DNA of 64,000 nt from contig NZ_CP135921.1 in the NCBI RefSeq assembly GCF_032397745.1, forward strand, positions 930,001-994,000. The letters run 5' to 3'. A program made the translations under genes and the position numbers. A model generated the notes under the pieces. It worked only from the letters and a program-made list of their open reading frames with translations, was not told where the DNA came from and ran no database searches. Positions 37,953 through 48,046 of this stretch are shown here, piece by piece. Every line of letters starts with the position of its first letter. Position 1 is the first letter of the stretch. Source of the stretch: Bradyrhizobium prioriisuperbiae. GTDB taxonomy: Bacteria > Pseudomonadota > Alphaproteobacteria > Rhizobiales > Xanthobacteraceae.

Positions 37953-38160
37953 GGGACGATCCTGCGTTTTTCTGATTTTGGCCGGCATCCTAAAGTAGAT
38001 GCCACTGCATGAACTTGCCGGAGTTCACTCAATCCCCATGGCGAAGTCAATGGCGTGCCGATCGTTTCGCGCCGACGTGATATGCGTTCCCGCATAACAG
38101 ACCGCCGATGCTGACTTGGGTCGCTGCGCAAATCCACGAGACAACACAGGCCCGTCGAAC

Positions 38161-38191
38161 AAACGGCGCCGCGCAGGATGCGCAGCGCCGT
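38161..38191 (-). terminator. Terminator-like hairpin of the DUF4394 gene
   Basis: ACGGCGC and GCGC arms pair with GCGC and GCGCCGT around loop AGGAT; the minus-strand tail is TTTGTT. It lies 22 nt after the stop. Confidence 0.65.
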
Positions 38192-38213
38192 CGCAAATTA
38201 TGACGCGTTGAGA

Positions 38214-38993
38214 TCAGCTCCCGGGCAGGATCGCAATATCCTTCACTGAACCGCTCACACCGGTGATCTTTGCTGCCTCGGTGGCTTTGCCGGTGGCGAG
38301 GTCGATGCTGTGCAGCGTGTCTCCCGCCATCAGCCAGGCTTCATTCTTGCCGTTGCCATCGGACCAGATGTCGAATGCGACGGTTTCGGCCTTGATGCCG
38401 AGCTTGCCGACGGCACTGAGAACGCCGTCGTTCGGTGGCGCCTGCTTGATCAGGCCGCCGATGGTGCCATCGATATTGAACAGGGCGGTCTCCTTGGCCC
38501 CCTTCACGGAATTTGTGTAAGCACCGGCGACGATATTGGGCTTCTCGCCCTTGTGCATATCGCTATCGGCGTATTTGTGATCGCCGTCCTTGGTCACCTT
38601 GCCGTCATCGACATTGGCGCGCAGGTTGGTGCCGTCGGCCCCCATCACCCGCAACCGATCCGCGACCGGATTGAAGTCGACCGTCACGGCAACGCCTTTG
38701 GCCACCATGGTATCGAGCTTGGACTTCGTCGTCGCCTTGCCATCACTGGCGATGGTGATCACGGTTCCGTCGTCGACCACGCCATAAAGCATGCCGTCGG
38801 CGGGGCGAACATCGATACCAACCAGAGCGCCGGAGATGCCGGTCACCTTGACAGTCCCCGTCACCTTCTTCTGCCCGGTATCGACTGTCGCGATGGTGTC
38901 GCCGCCGACCAAGGCTGCGACTTGTGCCGCACCCGCCGTCGCGGATGTCAGGAGTAACGCCGCGGACGCGGCAAAAAGCGAACGCAAGATCAT
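38214..38993 (-). CDS. Secreted DUF4394 protein
   Basis: A 259-residue exported protein; ATG 38993 starts a signal peptide ([18 protein letters not shown], cleavage near AGAAQ). The body is beta-propeller-like, with DUF4394 signatures [31 protein letters not shown] and [12 protein letters not shown], and a repeat-like strand pattern to the end. DUF4394 proteins occur in extracellular and surface proteins; no activity is proven. It is divergent from uvrB, with 184 nt between starts. Confidence 0.88.
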   Translation of the reverse strand: MILRSLFAASAALLLTSATAGAAQVAALVGGDTIATVDTGQKKVTGTVKVTGISGALVGIDVRPADGMLYGVVDDGTVITIASDGKATTKSKLDTMVAKGVAVTVDFNPVADRLRVMGADGTNLRANVDDGKVTKDGDHKYADSDMHKGEKPNIVAGAYTNSVKGAKETALFNIDGTIGGLIKQAPPNDGVLSAVGKLGIKAETVAFDIWSDGNGKNEAWLMAGDTLHSIDLATGKATEAAKITGVSGSVKDIAILPGS

Positions 38994-39176
38994 GTCGATC
39001 TCCCTTGTGGAACTGGCACCGATGCCGTGCGAGCTACGACGGCGATCGGCCGCCGGTTTCGGTTTCGCGGCGCTTTGCCCCGCGTCCGGGTGACGCATCG
39101 ACTCTCTACAAAGGTATTTTTTACCGGGTCCGGAAACGGTCTTTTATTGACCGGAAAACAGACCCATATTCCGCCC

Positions 39177-42047
39177 ATGGCGACTCCCCCCGACAAACCC
39201 AAAAAAAACAAGACTCCGAAATCCAAGGCGCACCGGCCCGATGTGCAGCCGATCGGGCCTGCGCTCGCCGAGCTGCTGAATCCGGCGATCAATCGCGGCG
39301 AAAGCGGCGTCGGCTCGCAAACCGGCCTGCAACCGCCGCCGGAGAATTCGTGGGAACGCCGCGCCGGTGGCGAGGCCGCCGCGCATCGCGCCCGCGCCTC
39401 GACCAAGGCCGCCGACGGACTCCCGACCGATCCGTTGCCGGACCGGAATATGACGCGCAACACCAAGCTGGCGCGGGCCAATCCATTGCGCGCGCAGCCG
39501 CAACCGTCCGGTGCACGACGCGAGGGGCAGGGCTTCGACGAGGCCCCGCAGGCCAATTACGGCACCAGCGCGTCGATCCCGACCATGGATCCGGAACTGG
39601 CCAAACAACTCGGCCTCGATGTCGAGGATGACGACACGCTGGCCCGCCCGGCACGCAACAAGATGGAGGCCTTCGGCGTCGCGGCGACCGCTGACGCGCT
39701 GGAGAGCCTGATCCGCGACGGCCGTCCCGAGTTTCGCAAAGACGATGGCAGCCTGAACGTATGGACGCCACATCGGCCGTCGCGCCCGGAGAAATCCGAA
39801 GGCGGCGTCCGCTTTCAGATCAAGTCCGAATATACCCCGAAGGGCGATCAGCCGCAGGCGATCAAGGAACTGGTCGAAGGCATCCAGCGCAACGAGCGCA
39901 CCCAGGTGCTGCTCGGCGTCACCGGGTCCGGCAAGACCTACACCGCGGCACAGGTGATCGAGGCGACGCAACGCCCGGCCATCATCCTGGCGCCGAACAA
40001 GACGCTGGCCGCGCAGCTCTATGGCGAGTTCAAGAGCTTCTTCCCGGACAACGCGGTCGAATATTTCGTCTCATATTACGACTATTACCAGCCGGAAGCT
40101 TACGTCCCGCGCACCGACACCTATATCGAAAAGGATTCCTCGATCAACGAGCAGATCGACCGCATGCGCCATTCGGCCACGCGTTCGCTGCTGGAGCGCG
40201 ACGATGTCATCATCGTCGCCTCGGTGTCCTGCATCTACGGTATCGGCTCGGTCGAAACTTATACCGCGATGACGTTCACCCTGAAAAAGGGTGAACGTAC
40301 CGATCAGCGGCAGATCATCGCCGACATGGTCGCGCTGCAATACAAGCGCACCAGCGCCGACTTTTCCCGCGGCACCTTCCGGGTGCGCGGCGACACCATC
40401 GATATCTTCCCGGCGCACTACGAAGATCGTGCCTGGCGCATCAATCTGTTCGGCGACGTCATCGAAAGCATCGAGGAATTCGATCCGCTAACCGGCCACA
40501 AGAGCGACGAACTCGAATTCATCAAGATCTATTCCAACTCGCATTATGTGACACCGCGGCCGACCCTGATCCAGGCCATCAAGGGCATCAAGAGCGAGCT
40601 GAAATGGCGGCTCGACCAGCTTAACGCCCAGGGCCGGCTCTTGGAGGCGCAGCGCCTCGAACAGCGCACCACCTTCGATCTGGAGATGATGGAAGCCACC
40701 GGCAGTTGCGCCGGCATCGAAAACTATTCGCGCTATCTCACCGGCCGCAAGCCGGGTGAGCCGCCGCCGACCCTGTTCGAATACGTGCCTGATAACGCGC
40801 TGGTGTTCATGGACGAGAGCCATGTCACCGTGCCGCAGATCGGCGGCATGTTCCGCGGCGACTTCCGGCGCAAGGCGACGCTTGCCGAATACGGCTTCCG
40901 CCTGCCCTCCTGCATGGACAACCGTCCGCTGCGGTTCGAGGAATGGGACGCAATGCGGCCGCAGTCGGTCGCGGTGTCGGCGACGCCGTCGGGATGGGAA
41001 TTGAACGAGAGCGGCGGTGTGTTCGTCGAGCAGGTGATCCGTCCCACCGGACTGATCGATCCGCCGGTCAACATCCGCCCGGCCCGCACCCAGGTCGACG
41101 ATCTGGTCGGCGAGGTCCGTGCCACGGCGGCGGCGGGCTACCGCTCACTGGTGACCGTGCTGACCAAGCGCATGGCGGAAGACCTCACCGAATATCTGCA
41201 TGAGCAGGGCATTCGTGTCCGCTACATGCACTCCGACATCGACACCATCGAACGCATCGAGATCATCCGTGACCTGCGGCTCGGTGCTTTTGACGCGCTG
41301 GTCGGCATCAACCTCTTGCGCGAAGGCCTCGACATTCCGGAATGCGCGCTGGTGGCGATCCTCGACGCCGACAAGGAGGGCTTCCTGCGCAGCGAGACTT
41401 CGCTGATCCAGACCATCGGCCGCGCCGCGCGCAATGTCGACGGCAAGGTCATCCTTTATGCCGACCAGATGACCGGCTCGATGGAACGCGCCATCGCCGA
41501 GACCGATCGCCGCCGCGAGAAGCAGGTGGCCTACAACACCGCCCATGGCATCACGCCGGAAAGCATCAAGAAGTCGATCGGCGACATCATGAACAGCGTC
41601 TACGAACGCGACCACGTGCTGGTCGAGGTCGGCGACGGCGGCATGGCCGACGATGTCATCAGCATCGGGCACAATTTCGAGGCGGTGCTGGCCGATCTCG
41701 AAACCCGGATGCGGGAGGCCGCCGCCGACCTGAACTTCGAGGAAGCGGCGCGGTTGCGCGATGAGGTCAAACGGCTGCGCGCCACCGAACTCGCCGTGGT
41801 GGACGACCCCACCGTGAAGCAGCGTGTGGTGGCGGGCAAAGCCGGCGCCTACGCCGGGACGAAGAAATACGGCGACGCCGCCAATCTGCCGCCACCTTCG
41901 AAAAGCACCCGCGCCAAGAAGCCCAACCTCGACGAGATGGGACCCGGCATGGAATCCAAGCCCTATCGCCCCGATCCAGCTCCTGGCCCATCGCCCCGCT
42001 CATCCGGCGGCTCGCCGGGCCATCGCGGCCGGTGGAAGAAGCGCTGA
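39177..42047 (+). CDS. uvrB: Excinuclease ABC subunit B with long N-terminal extension
   Basis: UvrB is the damage-verifying helicase of nucleotide excision repair, working with UvrA and UvrC. The protein is 956 residues, against about 670 for E. coli. The core is intact: Walker [11 protein letters not shown] near residue 247, the beta-hairpin [24 protein letters not shown] near 545, [22 protein letters not shown] and a C-terminal UVR domain (near 835-870). The first 200 residues are low-complexity and basic ([11 protein letters not shown]), an extension I expect in this bacterial group. ATG 39177 matches GC-biased codon use; an open frame upstream is ignored. I saw no clear LexA box. Confidence 0.96.
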   Translation: MATPPDKPKKNKTPKSKAHRPDVQPIGPALAELLNPAINRGESGVGSQTGLQPPPENSWERRAGGEAAAHRARASTKAADGLPTDPLPDRNMTRNTKLARANPLRAQPQPSGARREGQGFDEAPQANYGTSASIPTMDPELAKQLGLDVEDDDTLARPARNKMEAFGVAATADALESLIRDGRPEFRKDDGSLNVWTPHRPSRPEKSEGGVRFQIKSEYTPKGDQPQAIKELVEGIQRNERTQVLLGVTGSGKTYTAAQVIEATQRPAIILAPNKTLAAQLYGEFKSFFPDNAVEYFVSYYDYYQPEAYVPRTDTYIEKDSSINEQIDRMRHSATRSLLERDDVIIVASVSCIYGIGSVETYTAMTFTLKKGERTDQRQIIADMVALQYKRTSADFSRGTFRVRGDTIDIFPAHYEDRAWRINLFGDVIESIEEFDPLTGHKSDELEFIKIYSNSHYVTPRPTLIQAIKGIKSELKWRLDQLNAQGRLLEAQRLEQRTTFDLEMMEATGSCAGIENYSRYLTGRKPGEPPPTLFEYVPDNALVFMDESHVTVPQIGGMFRGDFRRKATLAEYGFRLPSCMDNRPLRFEEWDAMRPQSVAVSATPSGWELNESGGVFVEQVIRPTGLIDPPVNIRPARTQVDDLVGEVRATAAAGYRSLVTVLTKRMAEDLTEYLHEQGIRVRYMHSDIDTIERIEIIRDLRLGAFDALVGINLLREGLDIPECALVAILDADKEGFLRSETSLIQTIGRAARNVDGKVILYADQMTGSMERAIAETDRRREKQVAYNTAHGITPESIKKSIGDIMNSVYERDHVLVEVGDGGMADDVISIGHNFEAVLADLETRMREAAADLNFEEAARLRDEVKRLRATELAVVDDPTVKQRVVAGKAGAYAGTKKYGDAANLPPPSKSTRAKKPNLDEMGPGMESKPYRPDPAPGPSPRSSGGSPGHRGRWKKR

Positions 42048-42062
42048 TGCGGTGCACACCAG

Positions 42063-42096
42063 ACGGCCGGGGCGCCAAGCACCCCGGCCCTTTCTC
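42063..42096 (+). terminator. Rho-independent terminator of uvrB
   Basis: GGCCGGGG pairs with CCCCGGCC around a 9-nt loop and is followed by CTTTCTC, 17 nt after the stop. Confidence 0.85.
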
Positions 42097-42157
42097 ATTC
42101 CCTAAATGTAATCATCCCTGTTGATGCCGTCATAGCGGCCAGCGAACAAGCGAACCG

Positions 42158-42529
42158 ATGTCCGAGCCTGCAACACCATCTCATCCCATTACCTATGACG
42201 ACTTCGCCAAGGTCGATTTGCGTATCGGGCGCGTGATCGAGGTGCTGCCGTTCCCAAAGGCGCGCAATCCATCGTGGAAGGTGAGGATTGATCTCGGCGA
42301 CCTCGGCGAGAAATGGTCCAGCGCACAGATCACCAATTATACCGCGGACGAACTGGTCGGCTCGCTGGTGGTCTGCGTCTGCAACTTTGCGCCACGCAAC
42401 ATTGCCGGCTTCATGTCTGAAGTCTTGATCCTCGGGGCGCCGGACGCACGCGGGAAAATCCTCGTACTCTCACCGCGCGCACATCAAGGCGGCGCCGAAG
42501 CCATCGCACCGGGAGCAAAAGTGTATTAA
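42158..42529 (+). CDS. csaA: CsaA-like tRNA-binding domain protein
   Basis: A 123-residue single-domain protein with the tRNA-binding OB fold of CsaA and of the MetRS C-terminus: YDDFAKVDLRIGRVIEVLPF, KVRIDLGDLGEKWSSAQIT, then NFAPRNIAGFMSEVLILGA. CsaA is described as a small chaperone- or secretion-linked protein, with the real role unclear. It follows the uvrB terminator by 61 nt and is likely transcribed on its own. Confidence 0.9.
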   Translation: MSEPATPSHPITYDDFAKVDLRIGRVIEVLPFPKARNPSWKVRIDLGDLGEKWSSAQITNYTADELVGSLVVCVCNFAPRNIAGFMSEVLILGAPDARGKILVLSPRAHQGGAEAIAPGAKVY

Positions 42530-42759
42530 CCTCCAGTTGATCCGTGAACGGTCCGCGACCGTGACTTAGTCAGCATTATTTTAGACAGCTGACAAGACAC
42601 CCCGGAAGCAACCGCGTGCGGATGATGCTAAACGCCTGCAATGTCGACACATGTCATAAGAAAACGGTAACGTTGCAGACCCATTTGGCTTGATCGACAA
42701 CCGGTTCCATCACTAGTGCAGTGCCATTGTACAACTGCCCGTGTTGCGGAAGTTTGGTC

Positions 42760-43221
42760 ATGGATGCGAATTCAGCTCGCCAGTGCGTGCTGACCTTCCT
42801 GGAAGGTTTTTATGCCGGTGATGCGGCGTGCGTGGAGCAATGCTGCGACGATGGTTTCGTCTCCCTCACCTATGCGCCGGTCGAGATCTTTCCACATCTC
42901 GGCCTCAAGCAGGGCAAGGCCTGGATCGCGGAAGCGATCCGTATCCAGCAGGAGCGATATTCCCACCGCAGCTACTCCGTGCGGTTCATCGTGGTCGAGG
43001 GTCTGCGGGTCGCCACCCTGTCGGACGTCAGCCTGACCAAGCGCAGCGACCAGCGCGTCGTGAAGTTCGCGATCGGCGAATTCTTTACCTTGAGCAACGG
43101 CCGCATTCTGGAGCATCGCGCGTTCTTCGATTCCCTCGATCTGCTGCAGCAACTGCTTGGGCGCGATTTGACCGAGGCCTTCGCCTCCAGCGTCAAGCTG
43201 ACGATGACAGCGCGGGATTAG
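42760..43221 (+). CDS. SnoaL/NTF2-fold protein
   Basis: A 153-residue protein from ATG 42760 (GGAAG upstream). It has the SnoaL-like pattern: an N-terminal helix (VLTFLEGFYAGDAACVEQCC), DDGFVSLTYAPVEIFPHLGLKQGKAWIAE, and a final strand with GRILEHRAFFDSLDLLQQ. Such folds serve as polyketide cyclases, isomerases or ligand-binding proteins. A GTG at 42721 would add 13 residues (CPCC) of doubtful reality. It resembles the gene at 43928. Function unknown. Confidence 0.78.
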   Translation: MDANSARQCVLTFLEGFYAGDAACVEQCCDDGFVSLTYAPVEIFPHLGLKQGKAWIAEAIRIQQERYSHRSYSVRFIVVEGLRVATLSDVSLTKRSDQRVVKFAIGEFFTLSNGRILEHRAFFDSLDLLQQLLGRDLTEAFASSVKLTMTARD

Positions 43222-43438
43222 GCCGCGTTCTTCGCACGGACGGGGCGCTTCAACGTCTTCGCGCCCGCTTGCCGGGTTGCAACGCCCCATCCGACGTTCG
43301 TAGCATTCGCCGCTATTGAACGTTTTACGCTTGGCCGCGACCAATCCCGCAACCCTCCACGATCCATGGGCACGGGACACATGGTTTGAAGAAAACTTGG
43401 CTTGAGAACAGCACGGCCTGAAGAAAGCACGCCCTGGA

Positions 43439-43687
43439 ATGAGAATGATTTTGCTGGTTTTTGCCGGGTTGGTGCTGGGGGTGCTGGTGGGGGCCGCCCT
43501 CGGTCTCGGCGCTGGTTTGGCGTGGACCAGCTATTTCGAGACCAGCAGCTTTGAGGGCTACAGCGGCATGCTGGTGTTTCTGACCTTCATGCCAATCGGG
43601 GCCATGATTGGCGGACTCATCGGCGCGATTGGACTGGGGATGTTCGCGCTCCGCGACGGCGAGCCACGAGCGCGGCGGGAACCCTGA
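43439..43687 (+). CDS. Small two-span membrane protein
   Basis: An 82-residue protein with two hydrophobic stretches (LLVFAGLVLGVLVGAALGLGAGLAW and TFMPIGAMIGGLIGAIGLGMFAL), both rich in glycine, joined by a polar loop, and a short basic tail. No family is recognised. It lies between two SnoaL-fold genes in the same direction, with gaps over 200 nt, so an operon is uncertain. Confidence 0.68.
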   Translation: MRMILLVFAGLVLGVLVGAALGLGAGLAWTSYFETSSFEGYSGMLVFLTFMPIGAMIGGLIGAIGLGMFALRDGEPRARREP

Positions 43688-43927
43688 TCAGCCTGCCAAA
43701 ACGGCAAAATCGCTCTTTTCCGAGTATTTTCAATGGCTTTTAACCAACACAATAACGCGCTGGCATACCAGAACATTTGTGCAATGCAATAATTGCAATT
43801 GTATGACAACGCCCGCGTGCATATACGAGCGGCCAACACAGTGGGAATGCAGCACCCCGGCGCAGCGCCAAAGAAGGCGCAAGAGGCCGTCTGCTGTTCT
43901 TTGCATATCAGTTTCAGGATCAGCACC

Positions 43928-44359
43928 ATGACAGAGCACAGCCTCTGGCGTTTCTCTCGTGCGTTACATCTCGCCATCAATGAGGGCGAGATGGATCAGC
44001 TCGACGCCGTACTGGACGATGAGATCGACTGGGCGATCTACGGACCGATCGACATGTTCCCATTTCTCGGTGCCCGGCGCGGCAAGGAGGCGGTGATGGA
44101 GGTGTGTCGTCAGATCGCAGATAACGTCCGCGTTCGCCGCTTCGATCGCGAATCGGTGATGCTCGGCGACGAGCAGGCCTCCTCCCTGGTCCGTTATTCA
44201 TTGACCTCGGTGGACTCGAACAAGCCGATCAGCATCCGGGCTGCCTATTTCGCGCAGTTCAAGCGCGGACGGCTGGCGTGCATGCGTGTCGTGCTCGACA
44301 CCTTCGACCTGGTCGAACAGGCGCTGGGCCATCCCATCCACCTGCCGGCGGCTGTCTGA
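43928..44359 (+). CDS. SnoaL/NTF2-fold protein
   Basis: A 143-residue protein from ATG 43928 (AGGATC upstream). It starts with the helix LWRFSRALHLAINEGEMDQLDAV, has DDEIDWAIYGPIDMFPFLGARRGKEAVMEV in the ligand-cavity region and ends ACMRVVLDTFDLVEQALG. It shares the spacing of FPFLG...GK and of the final strand with the protein at 42760, suggesting duplication, though the sequences are quite diverged. Function unknown. The 240 nt upstream are unusually AT-rich. Confidence 0.78.
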   Translation: MTEHSLWRFSRALHLAINEGEMDQLDAVLDDEIDWAIYGPIDMFPFLGARRGKEAVMEVCRQIADNVRVRRFDRESVMLGDEQASSLVRYSLTSVDSNKPISIRAAYFAQFKRGRLACMRVVLDTFDLVEQALGHPIHLPAAV

Positions 44360-44383
44360 CCCTTCGCGGTTCAACGCCATAAG

Positions 44384-44417
44384 AAAACCGCCCCGGGTTT
44401 GGCCCGAGGCGGTTTTT
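44384..44417. terminator. Bidirectional terminator between the SnoaL gene and scoB
   Basis: AACCGCC and CGGG pair with CCCG and GGCGGTT around a short loop, with A residues before and five T residues after. It lies between convergent genes. Confidence 0.88.
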
Positions 44418-44442
44418 GCGTTTGCCATACGGTGCGACAATT

Positions 44443-45093
44443 TTAGGTGTTCTTCAGCGCGATCCGGAAATCAGCCTCGGTCTTCGCTTTGACGTCTTCG
44501 AGAGTGACGCCGTCGGCGAGCTCGATCAGCGCCATGCCGTCATTGCCGTGCTTGTCGATGGTAAACACCGCGAGATCGGTGATCACCATGTCGACCACCT
44601 TCTCGCCGGTCAGCGGCAAGTTGCAGCGATGCAGCAGTTTCGCACCGTCCTTGGCGGAGTGCTCCATCACCACCACCACGCGCTTGACGCCGGCGACGAG
44701 ATCCATCGCGCCGCCCATGCCCTTGACCATCTTGCCGGGGATCATCCAGTTGGCGAGATCGCCGTTCTCGGCCACCTGCATCGCGCCCAGGATCGACAGG
44801 TCGATATGTCCGCCGCGGACCATCGCGAAGGAATCCGAGCTGGAGAAATAGCTGGTGGTCGGCAGTTCGGTGACGGTCTGCTTGCCGGCGTTGATTAGGT
44901 CCGGATCTTCTTCGCCCTCATAGGGGAACGGACCCATACCGAGCATGCCGTTCTCGCTCTGCAGCTGAACGTCGACGCCTTCGGGGATGAAGTTCGACAC
45001 CAGCGTCGGGATACCGATGCCGAGATTGACGTAGTAGCCGTCGCGCAGTTCCTTGGCGGCGCGGGCGGCCATCTGTTCACGAGTCCAGGGCAT
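44443..45093 (-). CDS. scoB: 3-oxoacid CoA-transferase subunit B
   Basis: The B subunit of succinyl-CoA:3-ketoacid CoA-transferase, moving CoA between succinyl-CoA and acetoacetate for ketone-body or PHB breakdown. The 216-residue protein has [15 protein letters not shown] and the catalytic glutamate in [11 protein letters not shown] (Glu47), then [14 protein letters not shown] and [12 protein letters not shown]. It lies 21 nt downstream of subunit A. Confidence 0.95.
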   Translation of the reverse strand: MPWTREQMAARAAKELRDGYYVNLGIGIPTLVSNFIPEGVDVQLQSENGMLGMGPFPYEGEEDPDLINAGKQTVTELPTTSYFSSSDSFAMVRGGHIDLSILGAMQVAENGDLANWMIPGKMVKGMGGAMDLVAGVKRVVVVMEHSAKDGAKLLHRCNLPLTGEKVVDMVITDLAVFTIDKHGNDGMALIELADGVTLEDVKAKTEADFRIALKNT

Positions 45094-45114
45094 TGAGCTT
45101 CTCCTCTCGATTCG

Positions 45115-45816
45115 TCAGGCGCGCTTGCGCGTGGTGCGCTGCTCGATACGCTTCATGGCGGTACCGACCTCGATAATGCGCTTCACATAGATGCCGGGCG
45201 TGTGAATGTGATCGGGATCGATCTCGCCGGCGGGGACCAGATGCTCAACCTCGGCCACGGTCACCTTCGCAGCGGTCGCCATCATCGGATTGAAATTCCG
45301 CGCGGTCTTGCGATAGACGAGGTTGCCGGCGGTGTCGCCCTTCCAGGCGTGGACGATGGCGAGATCGGCGACCAGGCCGGTCTCCAGGATGTATTTTTCG
45401 CCGTTGAACTCACGGACATCCTTGCCTTCGGCGATCAGCGTGCCGACGCCGGTTTTGGTATAGAAACCGGGGATGCCGGCGCCGCCGGCGCGGATGCGCT
45501 CGGCCAGCGTGCCCTGCGGGTTGAATTCGAGTTCCAGTTCCCCGGCGAGGAACTGCTGTGCGAACAGCTTGTTCTCGCCGACATAGGACGAGATCATTTT
45601 CTTGATCTGGCGCGTCTCGAGCAGGCGGCTCAAGCCGATGCCGTCGACGCCGGCATTGTTGGACACCACCGTCAGATCCTTGACGCCGGATTCGCGCAGT
45701 GCGTCCGACAGCGCCTCGGCGATGCCGCACAGACCGAAACCGCCGGACATGATCATCATGCCGTCCTTGAGGATGCCGTCGAGCGCGGATTTCGCGTCCG
45801 GATAGACCTTGTTCAT
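45115..45816 (-). CDS. scoA: 3-oxoacid CoA-transferase subunit A
   Basis: The A subunit of the same enzyme (233 residues). It has GMMIMSGGFGLCGIAEALSD, VSNNAGVDGIGLSRLL, a QGTLAERIRAGGAGIPGFYT segment and GLVADLAIVHAWKGD, the standard order of SCOT-A. ATG 45816 starts the conserved MNKVYPDAKSAL; the open frame to 45954 is not protein-like. It heads a two-gene unit (scoA, scoB) divergent from the AsmA gene, with about 270 nt between. Confidence 0.95.
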   Translation of the reverse strand: MNKVYPDAKSALDGILKDGMMIMSGGFGLCGIAEALSDALRESGVKDLTVVSNNAGVDGIGLSRLLETRQIKKMISSYVGENKLFAQQFLAGELELEFNPQGTLAERIRAGGAGIPGFYTKTGVGTLIAEGKDVREFNGEKYILETGLVADLAIVHAWKGDTAGNLVYRKTARNFNPMMATAAKVTVAEVEHLVPAGEIDPDHIHTPGIYVKRIIEVGTAMKRIEQRTTRKRA

Positions 45817-46084
45817 CGCTGTCCAACCTGATGGGAAATGGAGGGAGTTGCTGCAGACTATTAGGCGAAATCGTCGAGACCCGTCAATCATCGGGGCCGG
45901 GCAGCCGGACGTGGCGCATGGCCGCCATTGGGGCAGGGGCGCGCCGCCGCTCACCCGCCCGTCTCATCCCCCTCCGGCGACCCTCGATGGCCTTGAAAGC
46001 GTCAAGAAAAACCATCAAGTTGCGGGCGATTACGGCGGCCGGACCCCGGGTCCGCCCGGCCTGCAACCCAATTCGGATCAGAGA

Positions 46085-48046
46085 TTGACGATAGCCCAGG
46101 GAATTAAGCGCCTCGGGACGCCGATTGCGGCGTTTCTCGGCATTGTCGTGATCGGATTGATTGCCGTTTCCTGGCTCACCGACCGCAATGCCGTGATCCG
46201 CGCCGTGGAGGACCAGCTCCGCACGGCGACCGGGCTCGATCTGGTGGTCGACGGTAACGTCCATGTGTCGATGTTTCCGGGCGGCTATGTCGAACTTCAG
46301 CGTATCGGCTTGAAAGACGGCGGCGCGACCGAACCGGCCCTGAGCGTCGACACCCTCACGGCAAACCTGCGGCTGATACCGCTCCTGATGCAGCGCTTCG
46401 AAATCTCCGACGTCACGCTCGACCGTCCGCGCATTATCGTGACACGGAGCGCTGACGGCCGCAGCAACTGGGCGCCGATCGTCGAAACGCTGTCGCGCCG
46501 GATCAAGCCCGGCGTCGACAGCCCGGTCTCGTTTTCGGAGATCAAGATCAAGGATGGCACCCTCGTTTATCAGGACGAGGCGCAGCACGCCCTGGAAACC
46601 GTGACGGCCGCCGACATGTCGTTCGCATGGCCATCGATTTCGCGGTCGTTCGCCGCGACCGGGCAATTCGACTGGCGAGGCGAGCGCATCGATGGCAGCG
46701 TCAGCATCAATGACTTCGTCGCGGCACTGTCCGGCGAACGATCCGGCCTGAAGGCACGGATCGCCGGCAAGCTTCTGAAGTTCGCCTTCGACGGCGCCGT
46801 TGCCGACCGCGCCAGCCTGATGATGGAAGGAACGCTGACGGCGGATTCCAGTTCGCTGCGCAATGCCCTGCGCTGGGCCGGGCATGACCTGCCCGGCGAC
46901 GGCGGCTTCGGCCGCTTTGCCTTGAAGGCGCGCGCCAACGTCGTTGGCTCGCAGGTGGCGCTGACCAACGTCAATATGGAAATCGACGGCAATGTCGCCG
47001 AAGGCGTGCTGACCTACAGCAACGACAGCCGCCAGACGTTGCAAGCGACACTGGCGTCCGACGCCCTCGACATCACGCCCTATGTCAACACCATGCGCCT
47101 GTTGGCCACTGGCGCCCGTGACTGGAACAGGCAGTCGTTCAATCTGCAGAGCCTGTCCGCAAGCGACCTCGACGTCCGTCTGTCGGCCGGCAAGGTGACG
47201 GCGGGGACTTCAAAATTCGGACGCACCGCGATCGGCGCCAACCTGCGCAACGGCACGCTGGCACTGAGCGTCGGCGAGGCTCAGGTCTTCGGCGGCATCC
47301 TCAAGGGATCGCTCGGACTGTCCCGCACCGACACCGCGGCGGAAGTGAAGGCGCAATTCCAGTTCAGCGATGTCGATCTCGAAGCGTTTGCCGGCGAGGT
47401 GTTCGGCAATCGCAAACTGGCCGGGCGCGGCAATCTCAACCTCGCACTGGAAGCGTCCGGCGCGAGCGCCTACGAGTTGACGCAGTCGCTCGACGGCACA
47501 GTGACGTTGACAGGGCATGACGGCGCTTTGATCGGCTTCAATGTCGAACAACTGCTGCGTCGGCTGGAGCGTCGCCCGCTGTCCGGCGCCGGAGAGTTCC
47601 GCAGCGGCCGCACGCCGTTCTCAACCCTCAATGTCGTGCTGAAGCTCGACAAGGGCATCGCCAGCACCGAGGACGCCCGCATCGAAGGGCCTTCGGCCCG
47701 TCTGGTGCTGAGCGGCACGGCCAGCGTGCCGGCGCGGGAATACGACCTGAAAGGCGTCGCCAGCCTGGTCTCGGCTCCGAATACGCCGCCTGCATTCGAA
47801 CTGCCGTTCGTGGTCCAGGGCCCCTGGGACGATCCGCTGATCTTCCCGGATTCCGATGCACTGATCCGCCGCTCGCCGGCCTCGGCGCCGCTGCTTAACG
47901 CCGTGCGGACGCGGGACGCCGTGCGTTCGGTGATCGATCGCTTCAAGGGCACGCAGAAACCGGCTGCTACCCCTGCGCCAGAGAGCCCGTCGCCGGCGAA
48001 CGCAGAAGCACCAGCCAAGGATGCGCCGGCCCCAAGCTCGAACTAA
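46085..48046 (+). CDS. AsmA-family envelope protein
   Basis: About 653 residues if TTG 46085 is the start, the only start-like codon just before the membrane helix (RLGTPIAAFLGIVVIGLIAVSWL). The frame is open to 45809 but without good start signals. The body is an AsmA repeat protein: AVEDQLRTATGLDLVVDGNVHVSMFPGGYVELQ-type strands, ITPYVNTMRLLA, and a C-terminal segment (NVVLKLDKGIASTEDARIEG) of the AsmA_2 type. The tail is Pro/Ala-rich. AsmA proteins take part in outer-membrane lipid homeostasis. The 3' end overlaps the potC-like stop by 4 nt. Confidence 0.85.
   Translation: MTIAQGIKRLGTPIAAFLGIVVIGLIAVSWLTDRNAVIRAVEDQLRTATGLDLVVDGNVHVSMFPGGYVELQRIGLKDGGATEPALSVDTLTANLRLIPLLMQRFEISDVTLDRPRIIVTRSADGRSNWAPIVETLSRRIKPGVDSPVSFSEIKIKDGTLVYQDEAQHALETVTAADMSFAWPSISRSFAATGQFDWRGERIDGSVSINDFVAALSGERSGLKARIAGKLLKFAFDGAVADRASLMMEGTLTADSSSLRNALRWAGHDLPGDGGFGRFALKARANVVGSQVALTNVNMEIDGNVAEGVLTYSNDSRQTLQATLASDALDITPYVNTMRLLATGARDWNRQSFNLQSLSASDLDVRLSAGKVTAGTSKFGRTAIGANLRNGTLALSVGEAQVFGGILKGSLGLSRTDTAAEVKAQFQFSDVDLEAFAGEVFGNRKLAGRGNLNLALEASGASAYELTQSLDGTVTLTGHDGALIGFNVEQLLRRLERRPLSGAGEFRSGRTPFSTLNVVLKLDKGIASTEDARIEGPSARLVLSGTASVPAREYDLKGVASLVSAPNTPPAFELPFVVQGPWDDPLIFPDSDALIRRSPASAPLLNAVRTRDAVRSVIDRFKGTQKPAATPAPESPSPANAEAPAKDAPAPSSN

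Noticed and set aside
39100..39177. A LexA (SOS) box before uvrB
   Set aside because: I found no GAAC-N7-GAAC or GTTC-N7-GTTC pattern; CGGTC/GACCG at 39137-39153 is too short an inverted repeat to call.
42721..42759. GTG at 42721 giving a CPCCGS start on the first SnoaL-like gene
   Set aside because: It would suggest a zinc knuckle, but the ATG at 42760 has a better ribosome site and fits the normal start of the fold.
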